From Burkholderia sp. SRS-46 (GTDB lineage Bacteria; Pseudomonadota; Gammaproteobacteria; Burkholderiales; Burkholderiaceae): a stretch of DNA of 64,000 nt. The stretch is taken from assembly GCF_004343775.1 (NCBI RefSeq), contig NZ_PTXL01000001.1:744001-808000 (forward strand). The letters run 5' to 3'. The notes beneath the pieces were generated by a model. That model did no database searches and was not told the origin of the DNA. It saw nothing but the letters and a program-made list of their open reading frames with translations. The position numbers were made by a program, and so were the translations under genes. Of this stretch, positions 1-8,532 are shown piece by piece (the first letter of the stretch is position 1; each line of letters opens with the position of its first letter).

Positions 1-46
1 CTGACGAGCGACGGCGCCGCGTCGTGCTACCGGCCGGGAGCGTGAC

Positions 47-1159
47 ATGACGCGCGCCATCGTCCGGATGCTCGCCGCGCTGCTGGTCGGCGCGTGCCTG
101 ATCGCGCAGCGCGCGTCGGCGGCGGAGGAGAAGATCCTCAACCTGTACAACTGGAGCGACTACTTCGCGCCGGACACGCTGAGCGCGTTCGAGAAGGAAA
201 CGGGCATCAAGGTGCGCTACGACACCTACGACAGCGACGAAACGCTGCAGGCGAAGCTGATGACGGGAGACAGCGGGTACGACCTCGTGTGGCCGACGAA
301 CGACTTCATGGCGCGGCAGATCCAGGTCGGCGCGTTCCGCGAGCTGGACAAGCGCCGGCTGCCGAACCTGAAGCATCTCGATCCGGCGCTGCTGGCGCTC
401 GCGGCGCAGGCGGACCCCGGCAACCGGCATGGCGTGCCGTACATGTGGGGCACCATTGGGATCGGCTACGACCGCGCGAAGGTCGGCGCGATGCTCGGCA
501 AGGATTTCCCGAAGGACAGCCTCGATCTCGTGTTCGATCCGGCGATCGCGTCGCGCATCGCCGCGCACTGCCGGATCGGCCTGCCGGACTCCGCGAGCAT
601 GGTGCTGCCGCTCGCGCTGCGCTACATCGGCCGCGATCCCGTGAACCCGTCGGCCGCGGATTACGAGGCGGCGGAAGCGATGCTGATGAAGGTGCGGCCG
701 TCGATCGCGCTGTTCGTCACCTCGTCCGACGCGCACGAGCTGGTCGACGGCGAGCTGTGCGTGATGGTCGGCTACTCGGGCGCGATCGATCTCGGCGCGG
801 AAAAGGCGCGGCAACTGAGCGGCAAGCGCGATATCGTGTACGACATGCCCAGCATCGGCACGCTGATGTGGTTCGACAGCATGGCGATTCCGAAGACGGC
901 ACGGCATCCGGAGAATGCGCACCGATTCATCGACTACATCCTGCGGCCGGACGTGGTGGCGCGGATTTCCAACGCGAAGCGTTACGCGAACGCGAACCGC
1001 GATGCGTCGGCCTACCTCGATGCGAAGCTGCGCACCAATCCGGCGATCTATCCGGGCGAGGCGGTGCGCAAGACGCTGTTCACGCCGATGGCCGAGCCGC
1101 CTGCGCTCAGTCGCCTGCAAGGCCGGTTGTGGACGAAGTTCAAGGCCGCGTTGCGGTGA
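47..1159 (+). CDS. Periplasmic polyamine-binding protein of an ABC transporter (PotF/PotD-like)
   Basis: A 370-residue exported protein. It has a signal peptide of about 25 residues ending ASA-AEE, followed by the PotD/PotF-type opening ILNLYNWSDYFAPDTL and a GYDLVWPTNDFM segment. Family members bind putrescine or spermidine in the periplasm and deliver it to a PotGHI/PotABC-type importer. The ATG follows GGGAG at 36-40. No permease or ATPase gene lies to its right, so its partners must be to the left of the window or elsewhere. Its 3' end overlaps the convergent histidine-kinase gene by 20 bp. Substrate (putrescine or spermidine) cannot be told from sequence alone. Confidence 0.9.
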   Translation: MTRAIVRMLAALLVGACLIAQRASAAEEKILNLYNWSDYFAPDTLSAFEKETGIKVRYDTYDSDETLQAKLMTGDSGYDLVWPTNDFMARQIQVGAFRELDKRRLPNLKHLDPALLALAAQADPGNRHGVPYMWGTIGIGYDRAKVGAMLGKDFPKDSLDLVFDPAIASRIAAHCRIGLPDSASMVLPLALRYIGRDPVNPSAADYEAAEAMLMKVRPSIALFVTSSDAHELVDGELCVMVGYSGAIDLGAEKARQLSGKRDIVYDMPSIGTLMWFDSMAIPKTARHPENAHRFIDYILRPDVVARISNAKRYANANRDASAYLDAKLRTNPAIYPGEAVRKTLFTPMAEPPALSRLQGRLWTKFKAALR

Positions 1160-2465
1160 AGGCGAACGCGTCGGGCTCGTCGCGCGCCGGCAAGGTCATC
1201 ACGAACCGCGCGCCGCCGAGCGGTGAATCCTCGAGCCGCACGTCGCCGCCATGCACGAGCGCGACGCGGCGCACGATCGCCAGCCCGAGACCGAACCCGC
1301 CCGTCTGCCGGTCGCGGCTCGAGTCGAGCCGCTGGAACGGCTCGAACACGCGCGTGCGATCGGCGCTGGGAATGCCGGGCCCGTCGTCGTCGACGGTCAG
1401 CACGAGCGTGCCGTCGGCGCCCGCCGTCGCGGCCAGCGACACCGTGCTCGCCGCATACCGCGAGCCGTTGCGGATCAGGTTCAGCAGCGCCCGCGCGACC
1501 AGCTTCGGATCGCACACGTGGTCCGCGGGCGCGCCGCGCGTCGACACGTCGAGTGCGAGCCCGCGGTCGGCGACGTCGTTCGTCACGTTGCCGGCCACGC
1601 TGTCGATCAGCTCGTCGACGGCGACCCGCATCGGCGCGAGCTCGCTCTGCCCCTGCTCGAGGCGGCCGATCGTCAGCAGCTCGGTGACGAGATCGTCGAG
1701 TTCGCGCACGTCGCTGCGCAGCGCGTCGCGGCGCTCGCGGGTGCGGTCGGTGTCGTCGGGCGCCTCCAGCAGCGCGAGACCGAATTCGAGCCGCGCGAGC
1801 GGCGTCTTCAGCTCGTGCGAGATGCCGTGCATCATTTCGCGCTGTTGCCGGATCGACGCCTCGATGCGTTGCGCCATGTCGTTGAACTGCTGCGACAGCT
1901 CGTAGATGCTCGACTTGTTCGACAGCTGCGCGCGCGTCGTCAGCCGGCCCGCGCCGAACGCGCGCGCGGCGGCCTGCAGCTTGCGCAGGTCGCGCCAGTG
2001 GAAATGCACCCACGTCACCACCGCGAACAGCGTCGCGATCGCGAGCAGCAGGTACGCGTAGATCCGGATGTCGAGATCCGGCGCTTCGGCCGGGCGCGCG
2101 TGCAGCACGGAGCCGTCCGCGAGCGGCATGTAGTAATCCTTGCCGTTGTAGCTGATCGCGATCCGGCCGCTGTCCAGATCGCGCAGCGGCACGCCGGTGA
2201 GCTGCGCGCGGGCCTCGGCCATCGAGATGAAACCGAAGCCTTCGTTGCCGTGCAGCGCCAGTTCACGCAGCGCGAGCTGACGCTGCGCGCCCGGATGGCG
2301 TTCGAGATAGTCGTTCAGCACGAACGCATAGGTGGTCAGCGAATTGCGCGCGGCTTCCGCGCCGCGCTCGTAGAAGATCCGGTCGAACGACAGCTGGATG
2401 AATACGATCGACGCGGCGACGCAGACGATCACGATGAGATACAGCCTGATCAGCGAACGCAGCAT
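1140..2465 (-). CDS. Two-component sensor histidine kinase, RstB-like
   Basis: A 441-residue inner-membrane kinase. A first transmembrane helix (about 8-26) is followed by a periplasmic domain of about 100 residues, a second helix (about 135-152) and a HAMP region. The H-box HGISHELKTPLARLE places the phospho-accepting histidine at His217. The ATP-binding domain shows an N-box (LLNLIRNGSRYA), a G1 box (DDDGPGIP) and a G2 box (GGFGLGLAIVRR). Its ATG sits directly after the stop of the response regulator, so the two are co-transcribed and probably co-translated. Overall layout and H-box resemble E. coli RstB; the stimulus is unknown. The divergent MipA/OmpV gene is the obvious target. Confidence 0.93.
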   Translation of the reverse strand: MLRSLIRLYLIVIVCVAASIVFIQLSFDRIFYERGAEAARNSLTTYAFVLNDYLERHPGAQRQLALRELALHGNEGFGFISMAEARAQLTGVPLRDLDSGRIAISYNGKDYYMPLADGSVLHARPAEAPDLDIRIYAYLLLAIATLFAVVTWVHFHWRDLRKLQAAARAFGAGRLTTRAQLSNKSSIYELSQQFNDMAQRIEASIRQQREMMHGISHELKTPLARLEFGLALLEAPDDTDRTRERRDALRSDVRELDDLVTELLTIGRLEQGQSELAPMRVAVDELIDSVAGNVTNDVADRGLALDVSTRGAPADHVCDPKLVARALLNLIRNGSRYAASTVSLAATAGADGTLVLTVDDDGPGIPSADRTRVFEPFQRLDSSRDRQTGGFGLGLAIVRRVALVHGGDVRLEDSPLGGARFVMTLPARDEPDAFAFTATRP

Positions 2466-3191
2466 TTACTCGTCCCACGCGGAAGGGCTGAACAGGTAGC
2501 CGCGGCCCCAGATCGTCTTGATCTTGTGCGGTTCCGACGACGCATCCTCGAAGCGGCGGCGCAGCTTCGAGATGCCGGAATCGACCGAGCGGTCGAGCCC
2601 GTCGAATTCGATGCCGCGCAGTTGCTTCAGGATGTCGTCGCGGCTCAGCACGACGCCGGCCGCGCGCGCGAGGATCAGCAGCAGGTTGAACTCGGCGGTC
2701 TTCAGGTCGACCAGCTCGCCGCGCCACGTGACGGTGCGGTTCGGCGGCGAAATCGCCAGTTCGCCGAACACGAGCGATTCGGGCGCGGCGGACGTGTCGT
2801 CCGGGGTCGCGGGCTGCGCGCGGCGCAGCAGCGCGCGGGCGCGCGCGACGAGCACGCGCGGCTCGAGCGGCTTCGTCACGTAGTCGTCGGCGCCGGTCTC
2901 GAGGCCGGCGACCTGGTCGTACACGTCGGCGCGCGCGGTCAGGATCAGCACCGGCACGCTCGAGAACGCGCGAATCCGCCGGCACACTTCCATGCCGTCG
3001 AGATTGGGCAGCATCAGGTCGAGTATCACGAGCGCAGGCTGGTGCTCGCGCACCGCGGCGACGGCAAGGTCGCCGCGCCGCACGACCGTCACCGTGAATT
3101 CATAGCCGTCGAGATATTCGCGGACCAGCTGCGCCAGCCGGTCGTCGTCCTCGATCAGCAGGACGCGGTGTTTGAGCGGGTCTTCGTTCAT
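2466..3191 (-). CDS. OmpR-family response regulator, RstA-like
   Basis: A 241-residue regulator. The receiver domain has acidic residues near 14-16, phospho-acceptor Asp58 (LVILDLMLPN) and conserved Lys107 (YVTKPLE). The C-terminal winged helix ends in the typical hairpin IKTIWGRGYLFSP. The ATG follows a GAGGAGATC ribosome-binding sequence. It is the first gene of a two-gene operon with the kinase and is divergent from the MipA/OmpV gene. The shared intergenic region carries tandem 10-nt repeats that suit an OmpR-family protein. Function beyond this pairing is inferred. Confidence 0.94.
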   Translation of the reverse strand: MNEDPLKHRVLLIEDDDRLAQLVREYLDGYEFTVTVVRRGDLAVAAVREHQPALVILDLMLPNLDGMEVCRRIRAFSSVPVLILTARADVYDQVAGLETGADDYVTKPLEPRVLVARARALLRRAQPATPDDTSAAPESLVFGELAISPPNRTVTWRGELVDLKTAEFNLLLILARAAGVVLSRDDILKQLRGIEFDGLDRSVDSGISKLRRRFEDASSEPHKIKTIWGRGYLFSPSAWDE

Positions 3192-3292
3192 GATCTCCTC
3201 AGAATGCGCGCGCGGCCGCGCGACCAGGCGGAGGCGCGGCGGCGGAGCAGGCGAATTTTATCCGGCGTTCCGGCGGCTGGTTTGCGGTCACG

Positions 3293-3332
3293 ACAATCGT
3301 CAACAATCGAACACAATTGAGCACAGATTCTC
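3293..3332. promoter_or_regulatory. Tandem 10-nt repeats, candidate response-regulator operator
   Basis: Four consecutive 10-nt units begin at 3293, 3303, 3313 and 3323 and read ACAATCGTCA, ACAATCGAAC, ACAATTGAGC and ACAGATTCTC. All start with ACA and the first three share ACAAT. OmpR-family regulators bind direct repeats spaced about one helical turn apart. The site lies about 100 bp before the response-regulator start and about 75-110 bp before the MipA/OmpV start. A role in controlling both genes is inference. Confidence 0.5.
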
Positions 3333-3403
3333 TTCAGATTCGGAATAGTTTCGGCGCGCGGGGGCCCCTAGACTTCGGACTCCCTGACTTACATCTGACC
3401 ATT

Positions 3404-4183
3404 GTGCGCCCAACTCTCCGCCGCTACCGCTACTGCGTGCCGCTCGCCGGCCTGGCCTTTGCCGCTGCCGCTCACGCGGAAAACGAATACTCGATCGGCC
3501 TCGGCGCCGGCTTCGCGCCGCGCTACGCGGGCAGCAACCAGTACCGGGGCGTCGTCGGACCGTCGTTCTCCGCGACGTTCGGCAACGGCTTCTTCATCAG
3601 CGAGTCGGACGGCGCAGGCTACCGGCTGGACCTGCCGCACGGCGTGTTCGTGTCGGCGGCGGTGAACTACGACCCGGGCCGCGCGGACGAGAACCGCTTC
3701 GACCTGCCGGGTTCGAGCTACCTGAAGGGGATGGGCCGGGTGCCCGGCTCGGTGCTCGTCGGCGTGCGTGCCGGCATGAAGATCTACGGCGGCGCGGTGC
3801 TGAGCGTCACGCTCGATACGCCCGTCACGCATACGTCGCGCGGGGTGTCCGGGCACGTCGACCTCGCGGTGCCGGTGTACAAGTCGGCGAAGGACGAGAT
3901 CGTGCTGACGGGCACCGTGCACGGGGGCTCGGGCCGCTACATGCAGACGTTCTACGGCGTGACGGACGCGCAGTCCGCGCGCAGCCGGTTCCGGCCGTAC
4001 TCGACCGGCGGCGGGATCGACAGCGCGGCGATGTCGGTCGCGTGGACCCGGGCGATCTCGCAGCACTGGTCGATCCTCGCGACGGCCGGCGTGACACGCC
4101 TGCTCGGCCGCTACGGCGACAGCCCGATCGTGCAGTCGCGCGCGAACTACTTCGGGGGCGCGGGCGTGAGCTACCGGTTCTAA
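3404..4183 (+). CDS. MipA/OmpV-family outer-membrane protein
   Basis: A 259-residue predicted beta-barrel. I chose the GTG at 3404 because it gives a clean signal peptide (hydrophobic core to AAAAHA, then ENEYSIGLG). The TTG at 3317 would add about 29 residues lying in the promoter region. The mature protein has alternating hydrophobic strands, the family opening SIGLGAGFAPRYAGS and a terminal aromatic strand (GAGVSYRF) that fits BAM recognition. Family members act in MltA-interacting scaffolding or in outer-membrane uptake and resistance. Divergent from an RstAB-like two-component operon, which probably controls it. Confidence 0.85.
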   Translation: MRPTLRRYRYCVPLAGLAFAAAAHAENEYSIGLGAGFAPRYAGSNQYRGVVGPSFSATFGNGFFISESDGAGYRLDLPHGVFVSAAVNYDPGRADENRFDLPGSSYLKGMGRVPGSVLVGVRAGMKIYGGAVLSVTLDTPVTHTSRGVSGHVDLAVPVYKSAKDEIVLTGTVHGGSGRYMQTFYGVTDAQSARSRFRPYSTGGGIDSAAMSVAWTRAISQHWSILATAGVTRLLGRYGDSPIVQSRANYFGGAGVSYRF

Positions 4184-4373
4184 AGGCGCGGGGCCGGCAC
4201 GACCTGCCGGTTTTCGGAGCCGAAGGACGAAGCGGACGATCCGCGCGATCGGCCGCTTCGGCGCGTTCGCGGGTTGCGGTAGGATGCGGATCGCCATGCC
4301 GCTGCGCGCGTCGCCGCGCAACGAACCCGCAGATCCGCCGCGTTCGGCGGCCGGCCTCATCACGGAGACGCCC

Positions 4374-4697
4374 TTGAAAAACACGATTCCCGTCGTCATC
4401 GCACTCGTTGCGAGCGCATCGATCTACGGTTGCGCGAATTCGGACCAGAAGAAGGAGGGCAGCGCGATGCCGAACCCCGAAAACACCGGCACGGCCGCCA
4501 CCTGCAAGGCCGACGCCGCACCGGACGACGCGCTGGTCGGCCAGTCCGAAGCGGACGCGGTCGCGAAGCTGGGCGGCTGCCCGTGGCGCGTCAGCGAGCG
4601 CGACGGCCAGTCGCTGCCGGGCACGATGGACTACCGCGAAGACCGACGCAATCTCGGCATTCGCAACGGCAAGGTGATCTGGGTGCGCCGCGGCTGA
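4374..4697 (+). CDS. I78-type peptidase-inhibitor-like lipoprotein
   Basis: A small protein of 107 residues from a TTG start preceded 6 nt upstream by GGAG (4364-4367). An upstream in-frame ATG at 4284 would give an unlikely basic leader. The N-terminus is a lipoprotein-like signal with Cys20 after SIYG; the Tyr at -2 is not ideal for a lipobox. The C-terminal 60 residues (LVGQSEADAV, then MDYREDRRNLGIRNGKVIWV) match the pattern of I78 peptidase inhibitors, which block serine peptidases. Two further cysteines in the mature part may pair. It ends 15 bp from the convergent transglycosylase gene. Family call is from pattern only. Confidence 0.72.
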   Translation: MKNTIPVVIALVASASIYGCANSDQKKEGSAMPNPENTGTAATCKADAAPDDALVGQSEADAVAKLGGCPWRVSERDGQSLPGTMDYREDRRNLGIRNGKVIWVRRG

Positions 4698-4712
4698 CCG
4701 GGCGCGTTCGGC

Positions 4713-5846
4713 TTACTTCGAGATGTACCAGAGCGCGTCGGTGCTGACGCGCGCGGGCGCGGCGGCGGGTGCGGGTGCCGCCGCCGGCGCCGGTGAAGGC
4801 ACGGACGCGGTGGCGGGCAGCGACGTCGGCGCGGTCGACGACTTGGTCACATACCAGAGCGCATCGGCCGACGCGGTGCGCTTCGGCGCCTCCACGGTCT
4901 TGTTCGTCGTCGCCGCCTGCGGCGTGCTCGCGGCGGCCGTCATGGCGGGCCGCTGCGTCGGCGCGCCGGCCGGCGGCAGCGGCGTACCCGTCGCGCCGCG
5001 CTGCGCGCGCGCTTCATACTGCCCGAGCTGGAAGATCAGCGCCTGCGCGGGACGCGCGATCACCGCATACGGAAACTGCGGCTCCCACGGCACCAGCACG
5101 CGCCCGCCCGGCGTGTCCGCGAAGATCGCCGGCACGCGCTTCATGTCGCTGAACTGCACGTAGACCTTCGCACCATCGTCGAACACCTGGATCGGCTTCG
5201 CCGGGTCCGCGCCGCTGACCGTCCAGCCGAAGTTGTACGCGCCGGCGGGGCCGGCCGGCGCCGACGCGGCCTGCGCGGCGGCGCGCGGGCGGGTCACTTG
5301 CGGCGCCGTGACGCTGAGGCTGGCGAATGGGTTGTAGGACTGCGGCGGCGTAAAGGACGGCGGAAGGATAGGCATGGGGGAATCCGGCGAATCCGGGATG
5401 GTTTGAATCGCGTCGTAGACCTTGCGCGCATACGCGAGCCGCTTGTCGGGCGACGCGGCGTTGTACGCGCCGATCGCGTTCCAGGTCGGCCCCAGCTGAC
5501 GGATATTCTGCGACAGGATCCACGCGCCGACAAAGGCGTTGGTGCACGGGTCGAACAGGCTCTGCTCGGAAATGCCTTCGCGCGCGAGCGTCGGCAGCCA
5601 CGTGCTGTTGATCTGCATGAGCCCGATGTCGGTGGTGCCGTTGGAATTCGTATTGACCGCGTTGGTCTTCATGCCGGATTCGACCTGCGCGATACCGCGC
5701 AGCAGGCTGACGTTGACGTGATGGAACGCGGCGGCATCGTCGAGGCAATCGGCCCGGGCGGTACCGTGCATCATGAACGAAGTCGCAATAATTGGCGCTA
5801 TTTTCAGCATTCCTGTGCTGATCGAGCGGGTTTTCTGACGCGGCAT
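4713..5846 (-). CDS. Lytic transglycosylase fused to a VirB9/TrbG-like domain
   Basis: A 377-residue exported protein. After a signal peptide (about 32 residues, ending ARA) comes an SLT/VirB1-type domain with catalytic Glu56 in GIAQVESGM, then GLMQINSTW and AIGAYNAASPD. This part should cleave peptidoglycan glycan strands. A proline-rich linker leads to a second domain with PIQVFDDGAKVYVQFSD and VPAIFADTPGG, the hallmark of CagX/VirB9/TrbG proteins of type IV secretion. The C-terminus repeats a short motif (DALWYVTK, then DALWYISK at the very end), separated by an Ala/Pro stretch. The ATG at 5846 was preferred over a GTG at 5912. No other conjugation genes are nearby. Confidence 0.8.
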   Translation of the reverse strand: MPRQKTRSISTGMLKIAPIIATSFMMHGTARADCLDDAAAFHHVNVSLLRGIAQVESGMKTNAVNTNSNGTTDIGLMQINSTWLPTLAREGISEQSLFDPCTNAFVGAWILSQNIRQLGPTWNAIGAYNAASPDKRLAYARKVYDAIQTIPDSPDSPMPILPPSFTPPQSYNPFASLSVTAPQVTRPRAAAQAASAPAGPAGAYNFGWTVSGADPAKPIQVFDDGAKVYVQFSDMKRVPAIFADTPGGRVLVPWEPQFPYAVIARPAQALIFQLGQYEARAQRGATGTPLPPAGAPTQRPAMTAAASTPQAATTNKTVEAPKRTASADALWYVTKSSTAPTSLPATASVPSPAPAAAPAPAAAPARVSTDALWYISK

Positions 5847-6222
5847 GGCAGGTTGGCGCGAAATCGGGCGGCCTATGCAAGGAAAAATCAACGGCGAAGT
5901 GTGCCATAGCACGCGCGCGAATGGCTCATTCCGGTGCGGCGATGCGGTGTGCGCTGCCGTGGTCGTGTCGAAGGGCGTATCGAAGGGTGTATCCGGCGCG
6001 TGATGCCGGGGCAGGTGCGAACGCGAGGGCGGCGGCGAGGCCGCTCGCGTTTCATGCGTGAGAGCCGATGCAACCGGTGCCGCAGCGCGAATCGCGAATC
6101 GTGGCGAACGGTTTGCGTCGATCGCGAACCGCTCGGGCCGCGCAGGTGCGGCATCGCGGGCGGCGGGCGCCGCCGCGCGAACCGTGGCCGGCCGCCGAGA
6201 ACGGGCGGCCGGCCGTACATCG
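5847..6222. other. Non-coding gap between transglycosylase and porin genes
   Basis: About 376 bp with no convincing gene. It should hold the promoter of the transglycosylase gene on its left side and, on its right, the 3' hairpin of the porin gene at 6186-6214. The middle contains short imperfect tandem runs related to 'gtgtcgaagggcgtatcgaa' near 5965-5995. No promoter could be assigned with confidence. Confidence 0.4.
6186..6214 (-). terminator. GC-rich hairpin just after the porin stop codon
   Basis: A perfect 11-bp inverted repeat (GGCCGGCCGCC at 6186-6196, complement at 6204-6214) with a 7-nt loop begins 9 nt beyond the porin stop. It lacks a U-tract on the porin strand, so it may stabilise the mRNA end or act as a weak terminator. 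Confidence 0.45.
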
Positions 6223-7383
6223 TCAGAAGCGGTGGCGCAGGCCGAGGTTGACCATCGTCTGCGAGCGGGTGCCCACGTAGCCGTACGAGCCGATCGACGC
6301 TTGCGCGGCCATCGCGCCGCCCTTGCCGTCGCCGGTCTCGCCGCTCGCGTGCTGGTAGGCCGCGGTCACGTACACGTCGGTGCGCTTCGACAGGTTGTAG
6401 TCGCCGCCGAGCGACACCTGGTGATAGGTCGCCGACGTGTCGCCGCCCGACTTCGTGTAGCTGTAGCCGACACCGACGAGCAGCGCGTTGGTCGCCTGGT
6501 AGTTCAGGAAGCCCTGGCCGGTGTTGTAGTGCTCGTTCGACGCGAACAGCGAGCTGGCGTCGCGACGGTACTGCGCATTGCTGTAGCTCGCGCCGAACGT
6601 GAACGCGCCGAGCACGTACTGGCCGGCGACGCGCGCGATGCCGATCGAGTGCGCGCTCGCGTAGCCGTTGTTGACCGGGCCGTCGAAGGTGCCGTCCGAC
6701 GTGCTGGTCCAGCCGGTGCGCGGGCCGTTGGCCGCCGGGCTGTTCGCCGCGTAGAAGTAGCCGCCCGCGAGGCTCAGCGGGCCGTTGTTGTACGCGACCG
6801 CCGCCGAGTAAGACTGCCCGGAGCCGGTGTTGCCGGCGAGGCCGCCGAACGCGTACATAGCCGAGAACTGCAGGCCCGCGTACACGGGCGACGTGTACTT
6901 CACCGCGTTGTCGACGCGGAAGCTGTTGTCGTAGTTGTCGACGTCGCCGGCCGTCGCGAACGCGCTGCCGAGATAGTTGTCGGCGGTGATCGCCTGCACG
7001 AGGTCGATCAGCGGATCGTACTGGCGGCCGAGCGTGAGCGTGCCGTAGCGGTCGCTCGACAGGCCGACGAACGCCTGCCGGCCGAACAGGCGGTTGCCCT
7101 GGCCCTGGCGGCCGTTGCTCGGGTCGAAGCCGCTTTCGAGCTGGAACAGCGCCTTCAGGCCGCCGCCGAGATCCTCGCTGCCCTTGATGCCCCAACGGCT
7201 GCCGGACAGGTTGCCCGCGCTGCTGTTGCCGAGCGCCCACAGGTTGTCCTTGCCCTGCGCATGATTCACGTAGGTCAGCGACGTGTCGATCACGCCATAC
7301 AGCGAGACGCTCGATTGCGCGTTCGCGACGGGCGCGGCCGCGAGCGACGCGAGCGAAATCAGCGAGAGGGTGGTGCGTTTCAT
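6223..7383 (-). CDS. General outer-membrane porin (Burkholderia OpcP/OmpC type)
   Basis: A 386-residue trimeric porin of the 16-strand betaproteobacterial family. The signal peptide MKRTTLSLISLASLAAAPVA ends NAQ, and the mature protein opens SSVSLYGVIDTSLTYVN, typical of this family. Further hallmarks are LFQLESGF, LFGRQAFVGLSS and the terminal strand MVNLGLRHRF ending in Phe. The ATG at 7383 has an excellent AAAGGAGATCAA ribosome-binding site. A longer reading frame upstream (to 7578) is rejected because it precedes the signal peptide. It should admit small hydrophilic solutes and antibiotics. It is a single-gene unit by position. Confidence 0.95.
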   Translation of the reverse strand: MKRTTLSLISLASLAAAPVANAQSSVSLYGVIDTSLTYVNHAQGKDNLWALGNSSAGNLSGSRWGIKGSEDLGGGLKALFQLESGFDPSNGRQGQGNRLFGRQAFVGLSSDRYGTLTLGRQYDPLIDLVQAITADNYLGSAFATAGDVDNYDNSFRVDNAVKYTSPVYAGLQFSAMYAFGGLAGNTGSGQSYSAAVAYNNGPLSLAGGYFYAANSPAANGPRTGWTSTSDGTFDGPVNNGYASAHSIGIARVAGQYVLGAFTFGASYSNAQYRRDASSLFASNEHYNTGQGFLNYQATNALLVGVGYSYTKSGGDTSATYHQVSLGGDYNLSKRTDVYVTAAYQHASGETGDGKGGAMAAQASIGSYGYVGTRSQTMVNLGLRHRF

Positions 7384-7961
7384 TTGATCTCCTTTTGCAA
7401 TTGGCTTGTGATGGTGAATCGGCAATGGCAGGAGACTACCGAGCCGGAATTGAAGGAGAAAATGAAATGCTCTGTTGTGACGTAAAGAAGACATGCGCAT
7501 GCCACGGAAGGGCGCATTTCCGGATGTGAATTGTTGTTGAACGCGTATTAATCGATGAATGAGCGGATTGGTTTTCAAAGCGGCTTTACCGATCCCGTCA
7601 TAATTCGCGCATTGCGACCTGACTACCGATCCACAATGAAAATTATCCCGGTTCAGGTAAATGTTTATTTATCGAACTGAATCAATCCGTCGGAATTGGC
7701 TGTGCTAGCGTAGCGCCACTCGGTTGCTTCGTCGTTCGAGGTAACGCGTTTCCACGCCTTACAGCGGCTTCGGCCGCTCTTTTCCCCGAACGCCTCGTTC
7801 GTCCGCCGGCCGCTCGCCGGCATCGACATCGCGCCGCCGCGCATCCTTGCCCCCGTCCCGCGACGTACCGCAGCGGCCTCCACCGTGCCGGCGCACGCCG
7901 CCTGTGTTCGCACGTGCGCGGCACGCTCGTCGCCACCGGCCCGGTGGCGTTGCGCATTTGT
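7384..7961. other. Long non-coding region between porin and sigma-factor genes
   Basis: About 580 bp without a believable gene. The stretch 7400-7700 is noticeably richer in A and T than the rest of the window, in keeping with the promoter and 5' leader of a highly expressed porin. The right end leads into the Fur-box-like site. No defined -35/-10 pair for the porin could be fixed by eye. Confidence 0.45.
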
Positions 7962-7982
7962 ATATAATAATCATTCTCATTT
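7962..7982 (+). promoter_or_regulatory. Fur-box-like site before the ECF sigma-factor gene
   Basis: The sequence ATATAATAATCATTCTCATT closely follows the Fur consensus of ATWAT-type hexamers in an AT-rich island within GC-rich DNA. It lies about 40 bp upstream of the sigma-factor ATG and overlaps a TATAAT-like hexamer. It should repress the sigma/anti-sigma/receptor unit when iron is plentiful. Confidence 0.78.
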
Positions 7983-8019
7983 ACGAATGCGCTCGCGCGC
8001 CCGCGCCCGGAACCCGGCC

Positions 8020-8529
8020 ATGTCCGCTGACAAGCTCCCTCTGTACCGCGAAATCGACGCCCTGTACGTCGGCCATCACGCGTGGCTGCGCGGCTGGCTG
8101 AACAAGAAGCTCGGCTGCGCGCACCGCGCGGCCGATCTCGCGCACGACACGTTCATGCGGCTGCTGGCGCGCGACGAGCCGATCGGCGCCGCCGAGCCGC
8201 GCGCGTTCCTGACGACCGTCGCGCAGCGCGTGCTGTACAACCACTGGCGCCGCGAGCAGCTCGAGCGCGCGTATCTCGATGCGCTCGCGCTGCGCCCCGA
8301 CGTGCATGCACCGTCGCCGGAGGCGCGCGCGGTCGTGCTCGAGACGCTGCTCGAGATCGACCGGCTGCTCGACGGCCTGCCGCTCGCCGCGAAGCGTGCG
8401 TTCCTGCTGTCGCAACTCGACGGGCTCGCGCAGGCCGAGATCGCGGCCGAACTCGGCGTGTCGCTCGCGACGGTCAAGCGCTATCTGGTGAAGGCCGGCA
8501 CGCAGTGCTATTTCGCGATGGCGGCCTGA
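8020..8529 (+). CDS. FecI-type ECF sigma factor (iron starvation)
   Basis: A 169-residue ECF sigma factor. Region 2 shows LRGWLNKKLGCAHRAADLAHDTFMRLL and TVAQRVLYNHWRRE; region 4 shows LDGLAQAEIAAELGVSLATVKRYL, the -35-reading helix-turn-helix. The length matches FecI/PvdS-type factors, which direct RNA polymerase to siderophore-receptor promoters after a signal from the outer membrane. The ATG at 8020 gives the usual family start; an in-frame ATG at 7987 is a less likely alternative lying right after the Fur box. The FecR-like gene follows 3 bp after the stop, so the two are co-translated. Confidence 0.92.
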   Translation: MSADKLPLYREIDALYVGHHAWLRGWLNKKLGCAHRAADLAHDTFMRLLARDEPIGAAEPRAFLTTVAQRVLYNHWRREQLERAYLDALALRPDVHAPSPEARAVVLETLLEIDRLLDGLPLAAKRAFLLSQLDGLAQAEIAAELGVSLATVKRYLVKAGTQCYFAMAA

Positions 8530-8532
8530 CCG

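Noticed and set aside
4713-5846. Type IV secretion or conjugative locus suggested by the VirB9-like domain
   Set aside because: No other virB, tra or trb gene is within the window, and the flanking genes are ordinary chromosomal ones.
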